Source of the DNA: Tetrahymena elliotti 4EA
Taxonomy: Eukaryota > Ciliophora > Oligohymenophorea > Hymenostomatida > Tetrahymenidae
DNA length: 64,000 nucleotides
Assembly (NCBI GenBank): GCA_000231825.2
Contig: JH720354.1
Span: forward strand, 100,965 to 164,964
Direction of reading: 5' to 3'
The translations under genes were made by a program, and so were the position numbers. Positions within the stretch are counted from its first letter, which is position 1. The number at the start of each line of letters is the position of its first letter. A model generated the notes under the pieces. It saw only the letters and a list, made by a program, of their open reading frames with translations, searched no databases and was not told where the DNA came from. This document shows positions 35,201-49,766 of the stretch, one piece after another.

Positions 35201-38200
35201 AATAATTACTGAAATTTATATCTTGCGGTCGGAACCTATGTTTGCACAGTAAACAGGTAAGCTATTTATTTAGCAAGATAAATTGCTTGATCCTACTTAA
35301 GGGTTATATTTCTGTGGGAATGAAACAATAATTGAAGCCTATGAATTAATCTATTAAGCTAATAACGAAATTTAAAATCTATACTAAGTCTATGCCCCAG
35401 ATAAACTATTAAATCTTGTTAAGATTAATGTTGGGAAATCAACTGGATTATTGTAAGGAGGATTAGAGGGACCAGAAGGACTTATACCTCCCTTTATAAT
35501 TTCAAAAGACGATCTATACAATAATTTAACTTAGTATTACTAAATATTTTTTTAATCGTTTAAAACATTTTCACAACGGAATGTAAAAGGAAGGTTAGTA
35601 TCATCAAATATATCAAATCTTGGGAATATTTGTATTTTTTAAGCATCAACTACATTTATGTTCTTAAATCCAAAATAGATTTTTGAATTTTACATTAAGT
35701 AACAATTAATATTTGGTTCTTACCCAATAAGAGATGCTAATACATTTCAAAAAATAATTAAAAAAAATTTTATTTTAAATTTACTAATTTACCAACAAAA
35801 ATTTCTAAATATTGTCCCTTCAGATTTCCATATCCTGGAGATGATAGAGATAATATGGGACGCTAATTAATTTGAAATTACATTTCAAAAGTACCAATAC
35901 TTTTACTGACTAAGCTGTGCGAATATTTATAAGAAATAATATTGATAACTGTATTCCATTAATCGCCATTATCAAAAGTCAAGTTAATTACTGGAGTAGA
36001 ATTTTACTAATCAATCATACCTCCTGTACTAGTCAAAGTTGCAATAGTTATAGCATAAGGATCTGTTATACTGTTTACAGAAGCATCAAATCCATACTGT
36101 ATTAGCTAAAAGTCACCAGGAGCAAAATCTTAGGGATAATTTAAAGTAAATAAAATATTATTTGCTACAGGTACAGATACTGAACATAGAGTTGAGGAAC
36201 TTTAGCTAAATGTTTCAGATTAGTAAAGTAAAAAGCAATTTGCATCTGTAGTCTCTGCAACACTAAATAACCAACTTAGATTAGACATCAAACTGATCTA
36301 ATTTAAATATATTTTGACATTATTTAAATAAAATTTTTAAATTAGCATTTTAATATTAAATAAAATATGATTCAAACAATCAAAAAAATAATCTAGTAAA
36401 ATTTGTTGATAAGATATGCATTATGTATTTTTAATTTAACTTTTTATGCTTTAAATAATTAAAAAAAAGTTGATTAGTTACCTAAACTTTGCCATCTTTT
36501 GGAATAGGATTTGTTGTGGTAAATTACCAAATAATTCTGTTATCTTTTGTATAACGTTTTACATTAACTGCTTTGACATTTGTAATTAAATTTGGTCTTA
36601 ACAAAGATCCAGAATCATTAGGAACGGGATCTTCAAAAGCTGTAGCTATATTACCATCATTTTAACTCCATGTTATGAAAGTTCTTGATAACTTAAGAGG
36701 TCCAAGAGCTGGATAGACAAAGTTTTTAAATGTAACTTTTGAATTGGATCCGATAGCTGGATCTGATCCTCCTATTGCTGTAAATGGGCAAAAAATACCA
36801 TATTTCATTTAGCTTGATTAGAAATTATACTAATTTATAATTCAAATTTGAAATTATTAACAAATTTAAAATAATCAATTAAATATAAATAAATTTTATA
36901 CTAAAACAAAATTAAAGTGTTTACCTTAAATCCAATACAATTTTCTGAACCGACTGAAGTGTTAACAATTTAGTTTGAGTTAACTGACAAAGTTTTTGAA
37001 TACATCTACCAAAGACCTGAAATGATAAAGGCAGCACCCATTTAGCTAGGCTATCCTAATACATTTCTATTAATTGTTGGGACACTGTTAGTATGGCCAA
37101 TAAAAAGATCAGCATCTTACAACTAATTGTTCATAGAAAAAGTAATATTTATTTAAATTATAAAATTCTAAATTAATTGATTATATACTCCTCCTTCAAT
37201 TTTAGCAGTTGAATCTAATCTGTATGAAATCATTGAAGAACTGGTTAAAGGAGCTGCTGTTGTTCCAGTAAAAACTTAGAATTAAGACATAGTATATGAA
37301 TTTACAAAAGTTGAGCTTTATGTATTATCATTTAAGAAATTAGTCATTACACTAACAAATAATCTAATAGTTGTGCTGGTACCTAATCAAAAAAATTTTT
37401 TTATTTAAGAATTGGGTTTAAATTAAGAGTATTTTACTTATTGCAGAAACAGGAATAAGGAGTTAAAATGGAGTATTTTAAGCTACTCCTTGAATTGTCT
37501 TGGATACATCAAACTCTACCCTTTTCATAGTATGAATAGAAGAAGATTAATCTTGCTATCCACTATAACCCCAGCATTTTTAATCATAGTCTAAATTGCT
37601 TGAACAACTTACCTTATTATTTAAATGTATTTTTTAAAAATTTAATTGTTTTTGAATTAAAATTAATACTGTTTATCTTCCATATTCATCAGTTTACTCA
37701 GTAAAAAAGTTTACATTATTAAAAAAGACTGCTATTCTTTATCCTCCTACTTTTTCTGGGTCTCTTAAGTACCCTGTAACTCTAATATTATTTAGTAATC
37801 AGCTTAAAAAAACGAAACACATTTTTAAATAGTTAAATTACCTGATAAAAGCAGGGAATTAAGAACCATCAGATTAACTTGTTTGAGTACCTTAAGAAGT
37901 ATAAAAGTTAGAAATACCAATCTGAACATTTGAAAGATCTTATGAAGAACATGTAGTTCCTTATGAAATTGTAAAAGCATTTACAGCAAAAAAGCTAGTT
38001 GGAGCTCTGCTACTTGTAAAAGTATCATACAAAGCACCATAAAAGTTAATAGAGAACTAATCGACTCCATATGAACTAGATAAACCCTAAATCATTACAT
38101 CACCAATACTAAATACTGAAGTAGATGACTCGGACTGTATACACTATGATAATATTTAAAAATTAACCTTATGAATATTTATTATAGTCAATTCAAATTA

Positions 38201-40799
38201 CATTAGAAGTTGCTTATGGATTGATTAAAATTTCTGTAAATGTACTATAAGTTATAACACTGGCTGTAGGGGCTGAATTAAATTCATTACTAATAACGCA
38301 GCCAGAATTTAAAGATTCAACATAACTTTGTGAATTAGGTTGGGCTGAAATAGCTGTAGAAGTAATTAATCTCATAGCAAAATTAGGATTAACACCAAAT
38401 TAATTATTTGGACCTTTTTTCCAAGCCAAAACTAATTTTTATTTCACATTACTGCATGACTTCAGCCCATAATTTGTGGCAGTTAAAGGAGCCAAAGCTA
38501 TTTTATTATTAGTATTATCATAGGATACCTACATTTAGTTAAGTAATATTTTAATTACTAATAATCAATTCGTTTTAATTTTAAATATTTAACTTCAAAG
38601 AAATATCCAAAATTTTAAATTAAAATAAATTATGAATTATGTAATATAATATTTAGATTTTTTGTAAAAATTTGTTTTAAATAATGAAAATAATATTTTT
38701 TTCTGAATAAATTTATTTTACTTAAGAATGGAACATTTAGAATCCATATTATGAAGTTGAAGAATCAACTCTATCTAAATTAGTCTATGTATTATAAAAT
38801 TAAGATAATATGTTTGGTTTAGTAGCCTATACCATCTGAAACTCAACATTATTTATCAAATCTTAACTATAAATAGTCATCCTTCCAAAATTTGAATTTA
38901 TTGGTACTGTTAATGCAAAGCTTATACTAGCTGTCACATAATATAATTAGGTAAGAAGCAATTTACCTACTCCTGTACATATAATGCTTTGTGGTTAAGT
39001 TAAAGAGTCTAAAGCACATTAAACAGGAACATTTCTTTTGTTTAAATAATATTTGTAAGTTTTAATATCATTTTGGAATTTATTTTTTTAAATTTTTAAA
39101 ATAATAAAATTTTATTAAAAATTTCAAATTATTTCTATTTTATAATACTTACGGATCAAATCTAGGTAAATTATATCTAATTGAACCTGTAAGGACTCTG
39201 TCAAAATTTCCTATTGGTATTTAAATTACTATTCTTAGTTTGATTGAATCAGGTACATCTAGGCTAATTTAGAAATAGAATTTGAAGGGATTGTAAAAGT
39301 TCATTTAAGAAATAATTGCAGCTTTTGTAATGAAAGAACTATCACTTAAATCTATGGTATTTGAGAGAAAAACCTTTCAAATTAAAAATAAAAATTTTGC
39401 ATAAAATTTTTATTTTAAAAGATAAAAATATACTTTGTAAATGTTCAAAGATAGGTAATTTGTGTAGATTGCTTAACTTAAGGTTGCTTATTCAATAATT
39501 TAATTAGAGAAACCCATCATTGTTCTTACTTCAAAACCTGCAGTTGGTATGCTATGACTAGGATTTATAACAGTTACTCTAAATCTATAAGATAAGCTAT
39601 TTTTAAGTCCTGTATATAATTGCACAACAATTCTGTTGTTTAATGTATCTATTTTAAATATAATAATAAAAATTAATAGCCACATTAGATTAATTTAAAT
39701 TACCATAATTGCAGCTATACAAAGTAGGGTCTAGTGGTGGGATTGTACCAGAGGGTACTTATTACTATTCAGATACACAAGTTCCTGTGAATTTGAAGTA
39801 TTTAGGCTATTAAAATAAGATCACTATTCTTGCTTAGTCACTAATAGCAATAGTAGGTTGAATTAAAAATGAAACATCATATGACCAAGCAACCTAATTT
39901 TTTTAGGGAGTAGGAATGAATGGGGTAACTTATAAAGTAGTAGGAGGGGCTGCTATAAACTCAAGATTAGCAAAAGCATTATTCAAGTCATATTAAATTG
40001 GTTTTCCATAAGTAGTTGAAACAGCTGATAAAGTAACAGCTTAAACAGCTGGCTAAATACCTGCATTTATTATAAATCCTCCTATATTTAAAATAATATT
40101 TTTTTAACAAATTTATCCATTTTATATTGCTAAAATCGAGTATATCTTTAATTTGAATTTAATCGTTAAATATTTCTCAACTTTTAATGTATTATTTGCT
40201 TTAGTAAAATACATTAATTTTTAAATGAGTTATCGACTTATTATCATAATATTATTTTAATTATTGTTTGAATTTTATTCATTTTTTAGAGTTCTAAAGC
40301 TATTTGATACTCACTATGACTAAACTTATCCTTAATGATTTAATAATGTAAAAATAGAATTCAAATAATTACTTTCAGGATATATGTAAATAGAGTACCA
40401 ATCAGGAGCTGAATTTAAACTGATGGGTTTAGAAGAAGCATCTAGAAAAGATATGTAATATATGTTATTTGTTGAACCTTAAGTTATTTCTGTAGGTAGC
40501 AAGGTAGGATTCGAAATACATCCAATTGTTGTCTCTTCTACATATTTAACTTGTACTGCTGAAAATTGAGAGGTATATAATTGAAAAGGGAAAATGAGCT
40601 ACAAGTAATTGTTAGCCCCCAACCCATTTTGAAGTTAAAATTTGAACTTGATTTAAGTTGTATACCCTATATTTAAATAATCTATTGAATAATCTTTAGT
40701 AAATATCTACCCTGCTTCAACAAATGGGCATTTCTTTTGAACTATTTCTAGTATTACAAAGATCCAGCAAATAAAATGAGCAATATTATTTGATCTCAT
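32272..40799 (-). CDS. Giant secreted, probably GPI-anchored protein (tandem copy 1)
   Basis: I do not recognise a named domain. The frame starts at ATG 40799 with a probable signal peptide (IAHFICWIFVILEIVQKKC) and ends at TGA 32272-32274 after a short polar linker and a hydrophobic tail (SMLTMVLLSLIF) with no charged residues behind it, the usual look of a GPI-attachment signal. I read about 19 short AT-rich introns between the exons; splice sites were not all fixed, so the length (roughly 2,300 aa) is an estimate. Exons encode Ser/Thr/Asn-rich, beta-like sequence with few cysteines, for example IIWQFTTTNPIPKDGKVQV and FDSIYCEAQSKYKFQIQD. Its partner at 41527-49766 matches it exon by exon in order. 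Likely a cell-surface structural or adhesion protein; that is inference from signal, tail and composition. Confidence 0.75.
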
Positions 40800-41526
40800 A
40801 CTTATGTTTTCCTTGCTTATTATTATCTCTTTTTTAAAGGTACACTTATTTCCTTGAAAAATATGCTTTAATTTAAGTAGTTTTTGTCAAAGAAAGTATT
40901 ATAAGCCACTATCTTATAGTTATGTTTTATAACAGTAGTATAAAATGTAATTGCTATGTAATATTGAATTTATAGATATATCCCTTATCTTTATTATTTT
41001 TATTAAACTTTTAACTATTTTTTGATTTTTTGAGGTATTTGATTTTAATTGTGGTACAAAATATCATAGATATTATCAAAATTAAATAATAATCTAAAAA
41101 ATTACATTCATTTGAAAAGGCTTAATGCTAACCTTCGAAATATAATTTGAATTTACATCCCAAATCAATAGAATAAATTATGAATTTATCAACACTGATT
41201 ATATGAGGTAAAAAATAATTCATTTATTTCCATACAAACTAATGTCAATTTTTTACATCAACAATATCTTATAAATAATTTACCAACTTACTATTTCATA
41301 AATAACTTTATTTATAATAATTTTTTATGTCTCTTGCTTGTAAAATTGGTTTGATATAAATAATTAAAGATATTTTAAAATTTAGAATATTTTAAAAAAA
41401 TTTTTGAAATTTATTATTGATAAAATACAATATAAATTTAAAAGAAATTTTATAATTATTATCAATAAAAATCAAACACAAACATAAAGAACATAGGTAG
41501 GGTAGGGTTTACAATTATTTCAAATA
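40800..41526. other. Spacer between the two giant tandem genes
   Basis: AT-rich, ~0.7 kb, holding the 5' flank of copy 1 and the 3' flank of copy 2. No other feature is visible. Confidence 0.45.
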
Positions 41527-44500
41527 TCAAAGACCAATAAAGCAGATAGTAAACATTAATATAGTGAAATAAATAATTTTAGAATGAGTTGAGGTGGTTA
41601 TATTATAATTAAGAGTATCTTTTCCAACAAAAGAGACACTAGAAGCTGGAGAGAAAAGAGAGGGGCTTTCTGTAGTAGCTAAATAATAAAATGCATATTA
41701 AGTTCCATTTTTTAGATCAGTAAAGTTGAATGAAACTGGTGAGACTTGGTCATAATATTAAATTTAGAATGTTGATACTGTTTAGTTATAGCTTGTCAAC
41801 ATGAATTTCATTTATTATTAAGAAGGAGTTCCACCATATGTTACATCTAATTTTAAAATTTATAAATATATATTATGTACAATAAAAAAAATTATGTTTT
41901 TTTACTCACTAAATATGCCCAAATGAGGGAGTTGGTATTAGTTTATATACTACCTATATAAATCCATGATATACCAGAAGAAACTATAGGTAAGCTAGTA
42001 AACACAGGAGCTTTTTATTAGCTTATTTCTTTTGGAGAAGATACAGATAAAATATTAGGAAGAGTGGGATCATTTAATAAGATCTAATTAGCGAAGGTTG
42101 ATCCTTAAACTACACTAATAATGGAATTCCAACTTATATCTTACTCTTATGTATCTATTGACAGAGAGTAAAAGTTTACTGTATTTGAAGGTGTAGATGA
42201 AGAAGAAACTAATAATCTTTAATCATTATTTTAATCTTCATCTTAAAATTTTAATAGTCTTCTTTACAAAGGTTAATTAACTGTATCTGAAATTGAAAGT
42301 TTGTAGTATGATTCATCACTGCAATAAATACTGTCAAAACTTAAAACACTAAATTTATTTTAAAAATAAAAATTTGTTAGGAATTTGTTAACAACAAAAT
42401 CACATACTTTAAACAAGGTATGGCAAATTATTCACATAAAAAGCAAGTCAATTTTAGCTTTTAATCTTAAGTTATTGATTTAGCGAATGTTATTGGAATT
42501 CTCATAATTCTTCCATCATTATTTTTAGTAGAAAAATAAAAATCTCCTTGGTTGATTACATTTAAAAATTAGTCTTGAGTCCAAGTAGTTATGACATAGT
42601 TCATCTTTGATCTCAAATTATTAATAGTGAAAGTCTCTATTTGACCTACAAGTTAAGGATTTTCATAATTGAAAACTCCATACTATTCTTAAAAGTAATC
42701 CATAGGGTTTAATTACACATAATTTTTAACCAAATTTTAAACTTCATCAAATTTTCTTGTCGGACCATTCAGATTCCTAATATGATAGTAAATTGTACAA
42801 GGAAGATTAGCAATCACATTTAAATTTTGCTATGTAGCTGATTGAGATACTTAATCAATAGATTAAGTGTATTAGAAAGTTGGAACAGGGGTTGGATTTA
42901 TGAGCTTTAAAACTATTTAGGTAGAAGTGGCAGCATATGCATTCTTTAAAAATTTATTTATAAATAATAAAAATTTAAATAATTATTAATGTTAATATTT
43001 TACTGCATCAGTTCCAAATATAGTCATTTAAAGTACAGACCAAGTTTGTGCTGTTGCTGGTATAGAAACTGCAGATCTAACTAAAATACTTCCTTTTGCC
43101 TATGTTGGGGAGAAATTTAGAGTTAATTATGGAGCAATAGAAAGATTATTATCGACCAAACTTATTTAAGGATCTGTTGATCCTCCTGGAATAATACTAA
43201 ATTTAATAGAGACTCCTGTAAATGGTAGCATATTGCTCAAATCGAAATTAATTGGAAGACTATATCCACCTGCATAAACTTAGTATGTGGTATATTCTGG
43301 TGAAATTACATTTTGAGTGTTCGAAACAATAACATTAAGAAGACCTATATTCCCATAAACAGAAGTACTTTGATTCTCTGTTTTTGAAAACATCAAAGTG
43401 TATAAACCTGGTATAGAGTTAGATGGACAACCTATGTAAATGTTTTCTTACAGTTAACCAGGGTAGATGATCTAATTGTTATTTTCCGCTATTAATTAAA
43501 AATTAGTTTGAGATGTACTAGTTAGAGTGTATGTAATTTTTCTTCTTATAGAACCTGTTTCATCTTTTAAATCAAGTATAGCAGAGTAAGATCCTGATAT
43601 AAGCTGCACTGTAGCAAAGTTAAACATTATTTAATTAGACCCTTAAAACCAGTTTAAATATCTTAAGTTTGAATTATAAGTTGAGCGGAATAATTATTGG
43701 TTAGAAGAAGAAATTGAAGACCTAGCAAGAATTTAAGTTTTATCTGAGCTTAATACTGAAATCATGATTCTATTTATTTTACATTTTGTATCTTCAGGAT
43801 TTATAATAGATTGAATTACTACAAAAAATGAGCCAATAGGTATGTCAGAACTTACAGAAATCAATCTTTTTTAGTTAAAAATTTTAATTTAATTTAGAAC
43901 AAATAAAAATTATGATACATATTAGAACCAAACACATTACAACCCTAACCATATAAAGTTGCAAGGTTAGCTGACTGTATATTACAAGTAGTAGGTGGAC
44001 TAACTGTAATAGAAGTTCCATACTCTGAAGGATACTCCAGATATAAATATTAACCAGAGGTTATTATGCTTTAGGTATTTATTTAGAATTGATAATTATT
44101 TTATTCACGAGAATAGGTAACAGATTAGGTTGTTGATGTTATGTATAAACTTGATGTTGTATCACTTAAAGTTGCAGCATCTGCAACATTAATCTACTCA
44201 ACTATCTAAGAAGGGTCTGTTGTTTAGCTTAAGCTAATTTATATATTTCCTGTTCCTGCTGCATTAAGTGGAGCAAATATTCCATATACTTCCAAAGTGA
44301 ACTAGGTTCCAGCTGCTATACTAACAGGGAAGGCCTTTAAATATAAAAAAGATAAAATTAAAATAATTTATTTAAGTGATTTACAGTTATTAAAATTGAT
44401 CTTTCTAAAAAATTGTAGCAATAAACAGTTTTTCCATTCATTTAGCAACTAAGAGAAGAAGAACCCACTAAATGATTAAACTTCAATGGGAAGTGCAAGA

Positions 44501-47500
44501 ATATCGCAGAAGATTAAGTTAATCCTGTAGCAGAAAATTTCAACTTAAATTAATAATGCAACTATGACCCAGCTAAACCATTAAATTTGCTTAATGTAGC
44601 AGCTGTAAGAGCAGCTGGTGATGTGTAAGGAGGATTTGCTCCAATAGGATTAAATGAACCAGTAATAACCTATTTTACTGCACCATCGTTGAAGTTTAAA
44701 TCAATTTTAAATATTGGAGTAGCTTAAAAGTTGTTTAAAACATTTAAACAGTGAAATTAGAATACTAAGCTTTCAGTTAGAATATCATTTCTTGGAAATA
44801 ATTTTATTTGATTTGCATCTTAAATATCAATAGATTTAAATCCAAAATATTATTATCCATTCAACATTACACTACATTAAATGTTACTTTCTTAAGTAAC
44901 TAATTGGCCTTTTATTTAAAATTTTTTATAAAATCAAAATTAGTATTTAATCTTTTAAAAAAAAATAAAATTATTTGTCTTAGTTTTATTAACAATTAAT
45001 TGCTTACTTATTTGTAATTAAAGGTACTATCCAGCTATCTGCCCTACACCAGGATTAGGAGTTGCAAGAGCAAGAATAGGCCTGCTGTTTACTCTAAAGA
45101 AAAGGTCTAAATTTCCCACACTATTGCTAATCAATGAATGAGTATACTTGTATGTTATTTAATCAACAGCTGTATTCCAATTTACATTATTATCAAAGGT
45201 GAGTGCAGAAGCACTGTTTGATGAGTCTATAGTTCCAATTGAATTCAGAGTTTTAATAGTAATTTAATAAGTTTTACTAAGAGAAGTACTTGGAGATTAA
45301 AATCCGTATTAGTTTAAGATGTAGCTCCCTGCAGGAAATTCTCCTGAATAAGAGAAAGTAAACACAATGTTCATTAACGTATTATCAATAGATATTGTAC
45401 AAGCTGAAGTTGAAAACGTTCCAAACTATAGCTAAAGAATGCAAGCTGCTAAATTACCTGAATAAACTTAAAAACCCCAAGGATTTCCTGAATCATCCAA
45501 ATTTATCTTTTAAATTAATTTTTATTAAAAAGATAGTAATTTTTTAATAATTTACTGTTATTTTTCCGTTCCCTGGAAATGGATTCGTTGTTGTGAAATA
45601 CCATTATACTCTATTGTATTTAAAATACCTTCTCACAAGAACATCTTTTACATTGTAAATAGTGTTAGAGTTTAAAGTTTATGTAGGAGGGGTAGGATCT
45701 TACAATACAGAAATAAGAGCACCACTATTTTGACTCCATGAAATATAGGTTCCACTTAATTTAAGAGGACCTTGAGCAGGATATTTGAAGTTGTTAAAAG
45801 TTACGGTTGTAGTTGGACTAACTGTGATTACTGTATCTTTATAAGTGAATGGACAATATATACCATATTTTTATATTCCACTAATGAGATACTTTTTTAA
45901 AATTAATAAAATTTATAATTTATTAGGTAAGCTAATACTTACTGAAAAAGCTAAGCAATGCTCGGACATGACATTTGTATTAACAACGCTTGTTGTAGCT
46001 ACCGCTAAAGTATTTGTATACATTTACCAGTTACCAACTATAACAAAAGCTGCTCCAATATTTATAGGATCTGATATTGGATTATTCTAATTGATGTTAG
46101 CTACAGTTAAACTATGACCAATATTAAGTTAGGCATCATCAATCTAAAAAAAATGTATGATTTAGCTAATAATTCATTTTTCAAAAAACATTATTTACAG
46201 CTCCTTATGTTCTTGTTGATACAACTAATTGGTAGCTTAGGTCACCAGGAGTTGGATGAGAAACAGCAGTACTTCCAGTAAGTATAATATATCCAGGCTT
46301 TGTTTTTGAAATTTAGAAAGCTTAAGTTTGATGACCCAAATAAGGATTGTCTACTAATACAGCTACTTACAACCTTTAAATGTTGGAATTTGCTTTAAAG
46401 AAATATTTTTTAAAAAGGTTTGATATATTATTTAATTTAACAAAAAAACATTTACGTATTGCTTGTACTGGAATGAGTAGCTAGAATGGAGATGAAGAAC
46501 CTGTTTAAGCTATAAAAGGAGCCACATCAAACTCTACTCTATTCATAGAATGTACTGACTAAGATTCGTCTTATTTTCCAGTATATCCCCAGCACTATTA
46601 ATTTGTATCCATACTGCTTGAGCAACTTACCTTTTGGTTTAAGTAAAATAAAGCAAATAAACTTTAATTTTAATTCTTAAGATAATACTTTCATTTATCC
46701 ATATGAGTCATTAGCAATAGGATAAAAATTAACATTATTAAAAAATACTGCAATTCTCTTTGCCCTAGTCATTTCATCTGCAGTTAAATAACCTGTAACA
46801 CTTATTTATAAATAAAATAATATTCATCTATTTAGTCTAATTAAATTTTTTACCGTATAAAAGCAGTGTATTTGCTACCATCAGCTAATTAAGTTTAACT
46901 CCCACTTGATGTTTAATAATTTGATAATACAATATTAATATACTAAAGTTAGCTTAATGTACATGCACTCCCTGTTACAGAAATAGTATTTGCATTTACT
47001 CCAAAATATGCAAGGGGAGTAGAAGAACTATCAACATAAGTGTCATAAACACTACCATAGAAATCAAAACCATCTCTTCCTGCATAAGAACTTCCATGAC
47101 TCAAGATAAAAACATCTCCTATACTGAATGTAGAAGTAGCTCCCGCTTGGCTCATACACTAAGAAATAAATTTTTGATGACTATAAATCCTTTAGCTTTG
47201 AATGAATGTATTTTACATTAACTGATGCACCTGAAGCTAAAAGAATATCTGTATAGGTAGTGTAAGTTGTAATCATTCTATTACTATCAGAAGGGAATGA
47301 TGAAGATATAGTACATGAGGGATTTAGAGATTCTACCTAAAACTAGCTACCTTGAGATCCTGGATTTGCTTATATTAGTGGAGAACCAATTAATCTTAGA
47401 GCTTGATTTGTTCCACTACCAAAAGATCCAGTCAGACCTTATCTTAATGTGATTACGAACTTTTAAGGTAAATATCTATTAGTACATACTTTGATTCCTG

Positions 47501-49766
47501 CACTATTTTGACTGATAGGAGATAATGATAATGAATTTCCTTAAGCATCTTAAGATGGCTAATTTAGATTTTTATTTTTAGAAATAAATAAATATACTCA
47601 ATTTTTTAAGAATTAAATGATTGAATTTATTAAGTGAAAAGATAAATTTAGAAAATTTGTTATTTACTTATGTATGAACAAGCTGATAGCCATAAGTACT
47701 TGATGCTGTATCAACTACATTTAAACCAGACTTAATAATTCCACCTGATGGGATTGATTAATTACTTATAGGTATTAAAGTTATAATATTTCCAGAACTA
47801 TCAACAGTCCACACTTAAACACTTCCAAATTAAGAATTTAGAGTGGTAGAGGCTGTATTGAAATAAATTCTAGCTGTAGTATAATACCAATTAGTAGAAG
47901 TTAGAGGTCCTACTTGATCACATTAAATAAAGTAGCTACTTAAAGATAATAAGGTACATGAGACTGGGATGTTTCTTTTAAAAAAATTAAAAATAACTAA
48001 AAAAAAAAATTAATTATATTTATTTATTTACATATCATAACGAGGAAGATTATGTTATATTGAACCAGTCAAAATTTTATCATTAGCAGTTATCTGGATT
48101 TTAAAACTAACTCTCAGTTTAGTTTTGTCTGGAGTTGGTAAATCAGGCATAAATTAAAATGTAAATGGATTGTAAAAGTTATTTCCTGAAATTACAGCAG
48201 CTCTTTTAACATAACTAGCATCTGACAGGTCAATTCCATTACCCATGATTATCTTTTTTAGATAAAGATTAGATTTAGAGAACATTAAAATGAATTTTAT
48301 TTATTACTTTTTGCTAGGCTGTGATTTATTTGGTTTCTAAAGCAAAACTTGGAATTACTTTATACTCTATTATTTTATTAGAGTTACTTAACATAGTTCT
48401 AACTTCAATTTCAGCCTAAACAGGTGTAACATAACTAGGATTTTAAATAGATACTCTAAATCTGTAAATTTGAGAATTAACTAAACCATCGTAAATTTAA
48501 ATTACAATTATATTTTTCTGAGAGTCTATTAATTATTGTTAACAAATGATTTTAATCAGAATAATTTTAATAAAAAATTATTTTATTAGTAAATGATAAA
48601 GTTTAATATTAAGTAATTAATTAAAAGTTTTTCTAAAATCAAAAAATTGTAAAACATTATTTTTTAATTTATCTTACCTAATGTACAAGAATATTTGCTA
48701 GAATCTAGAGGAGGAGTAGTAAGAGATGGAGTGATATTTTCTTCAGAGATGCATTATTCTAAAAATTAAAAATTTTTGTCTTTATTAATCTTGAAAATGA
48801 TTCTTGCACCATTTGAAATAGCAGCTTATGGCACTACTATGATAGATAGCTCGTATTATTATCCAGGTTATTTTGATATTGATGAATATTGAGAGGAAAT
48901 GTAACCATTAGCAGTAAGGGTAGTTGATGGAAGACTTGCATCAAATTCAAGTACAGCAAAAGAATTAGTAGTATCATAAATTATAGGAGTCCCATACAAT
49001 AAAGGAATAGTATCTATTGACTAAGTTCTTGCTTAAATAGGTTTCTGGATTCCTTGGTTAAAAATTATGCCCTCTAAATATTAAAATTATATATAATAGA
49101 TTAAATAAATGTTTTTAATTTATAAAACTTAGTCATTAATTGATTAAAGAATTTATTTAAATAAACAGGTATAATATCAAAAACTCATTTTTCTAAAAAA
49201 TTAAATCTCTTATTATTAAATCATGTAATGTATTGATTTTAATAATGTTATGTATACAATAATATACATTATTTTTTTGGTATTCTTCACAAATAATTCA
49301 TTTTCTATTCATTTAATGTATATCATAGAAATTTATAATAATTTTTACCTTCTGGATATATATACAAAGCATACCAATTAGGACTTGCTTTCAAGGCAGC
49401 TGGCTATGAAATGTCATTAAGAAATGAAATTAAATAATTTGTTTAAGAAGCTCCATCTTACTCAATTAAAGCAGGTAACTTCTACATAGAAGAGCAACCA
49501 TTAGTTCCTTGATAGGAATATTTAACTACAACATTAGTTATCAAATTAACAAATATCTTTTAGGGGAATGATAGCCTTAGGAAATTGCCTTCTCCTAACC
49601 CTGATTAAAGTCTAAATATGAATGTCATTTCTGTTACTTCATTTTAATTTGTATAATCTAGTTAGTAGTCCTAAACTTCAATTGCACCACATTACACAAA
49701 TTTAATATTTTAGAATTATAAGAATGTAATCAAGCAAAATATAAATCTTTTAAATAGTTTCCTCAT
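41527..49766 (-). CDS. Giant secreted, probably GPI-anchored protein (tandem copy 2)
   Basis: Paralogue of the gene at 32272-40799, in the same order and orientation. ATG at 49766 begins MRKLFKRFIFCLITFLQ, a plausible signal peptide. The first domain then aligns with copy 1: FRLQSGLGEGNFLRLSFPQ against FQLQNGLGANNYLQLIFPF, and WYALYIYPE against WYSIYIYPE. Later exons match too (GDVFILSHGSSYAGRDGFDF against GDVMIQGLSSSYGVDQFSI; FTTTNPFPGNGKI against FTTTNPIPKDGKV). The end, THSKIIYFTILMFTICFIGL then TGA at 41527-41529, is again a GPI-like hydrophobic tail. About 18-20 short introns interrupt it; the protein should be near 2,200 aa. Divergence is large enough that the pair is not a recent duplicate. 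Function unknown; a surface coat or mating/adhesion role is possible but unproven. Confidence 0.75.

Noticed and set aside
45845..47155. Short frames on the + and - strands inside the giant genes
   Set aside because: They are shadows or single exons of the minus-strand giant genes, already covered by those entries.
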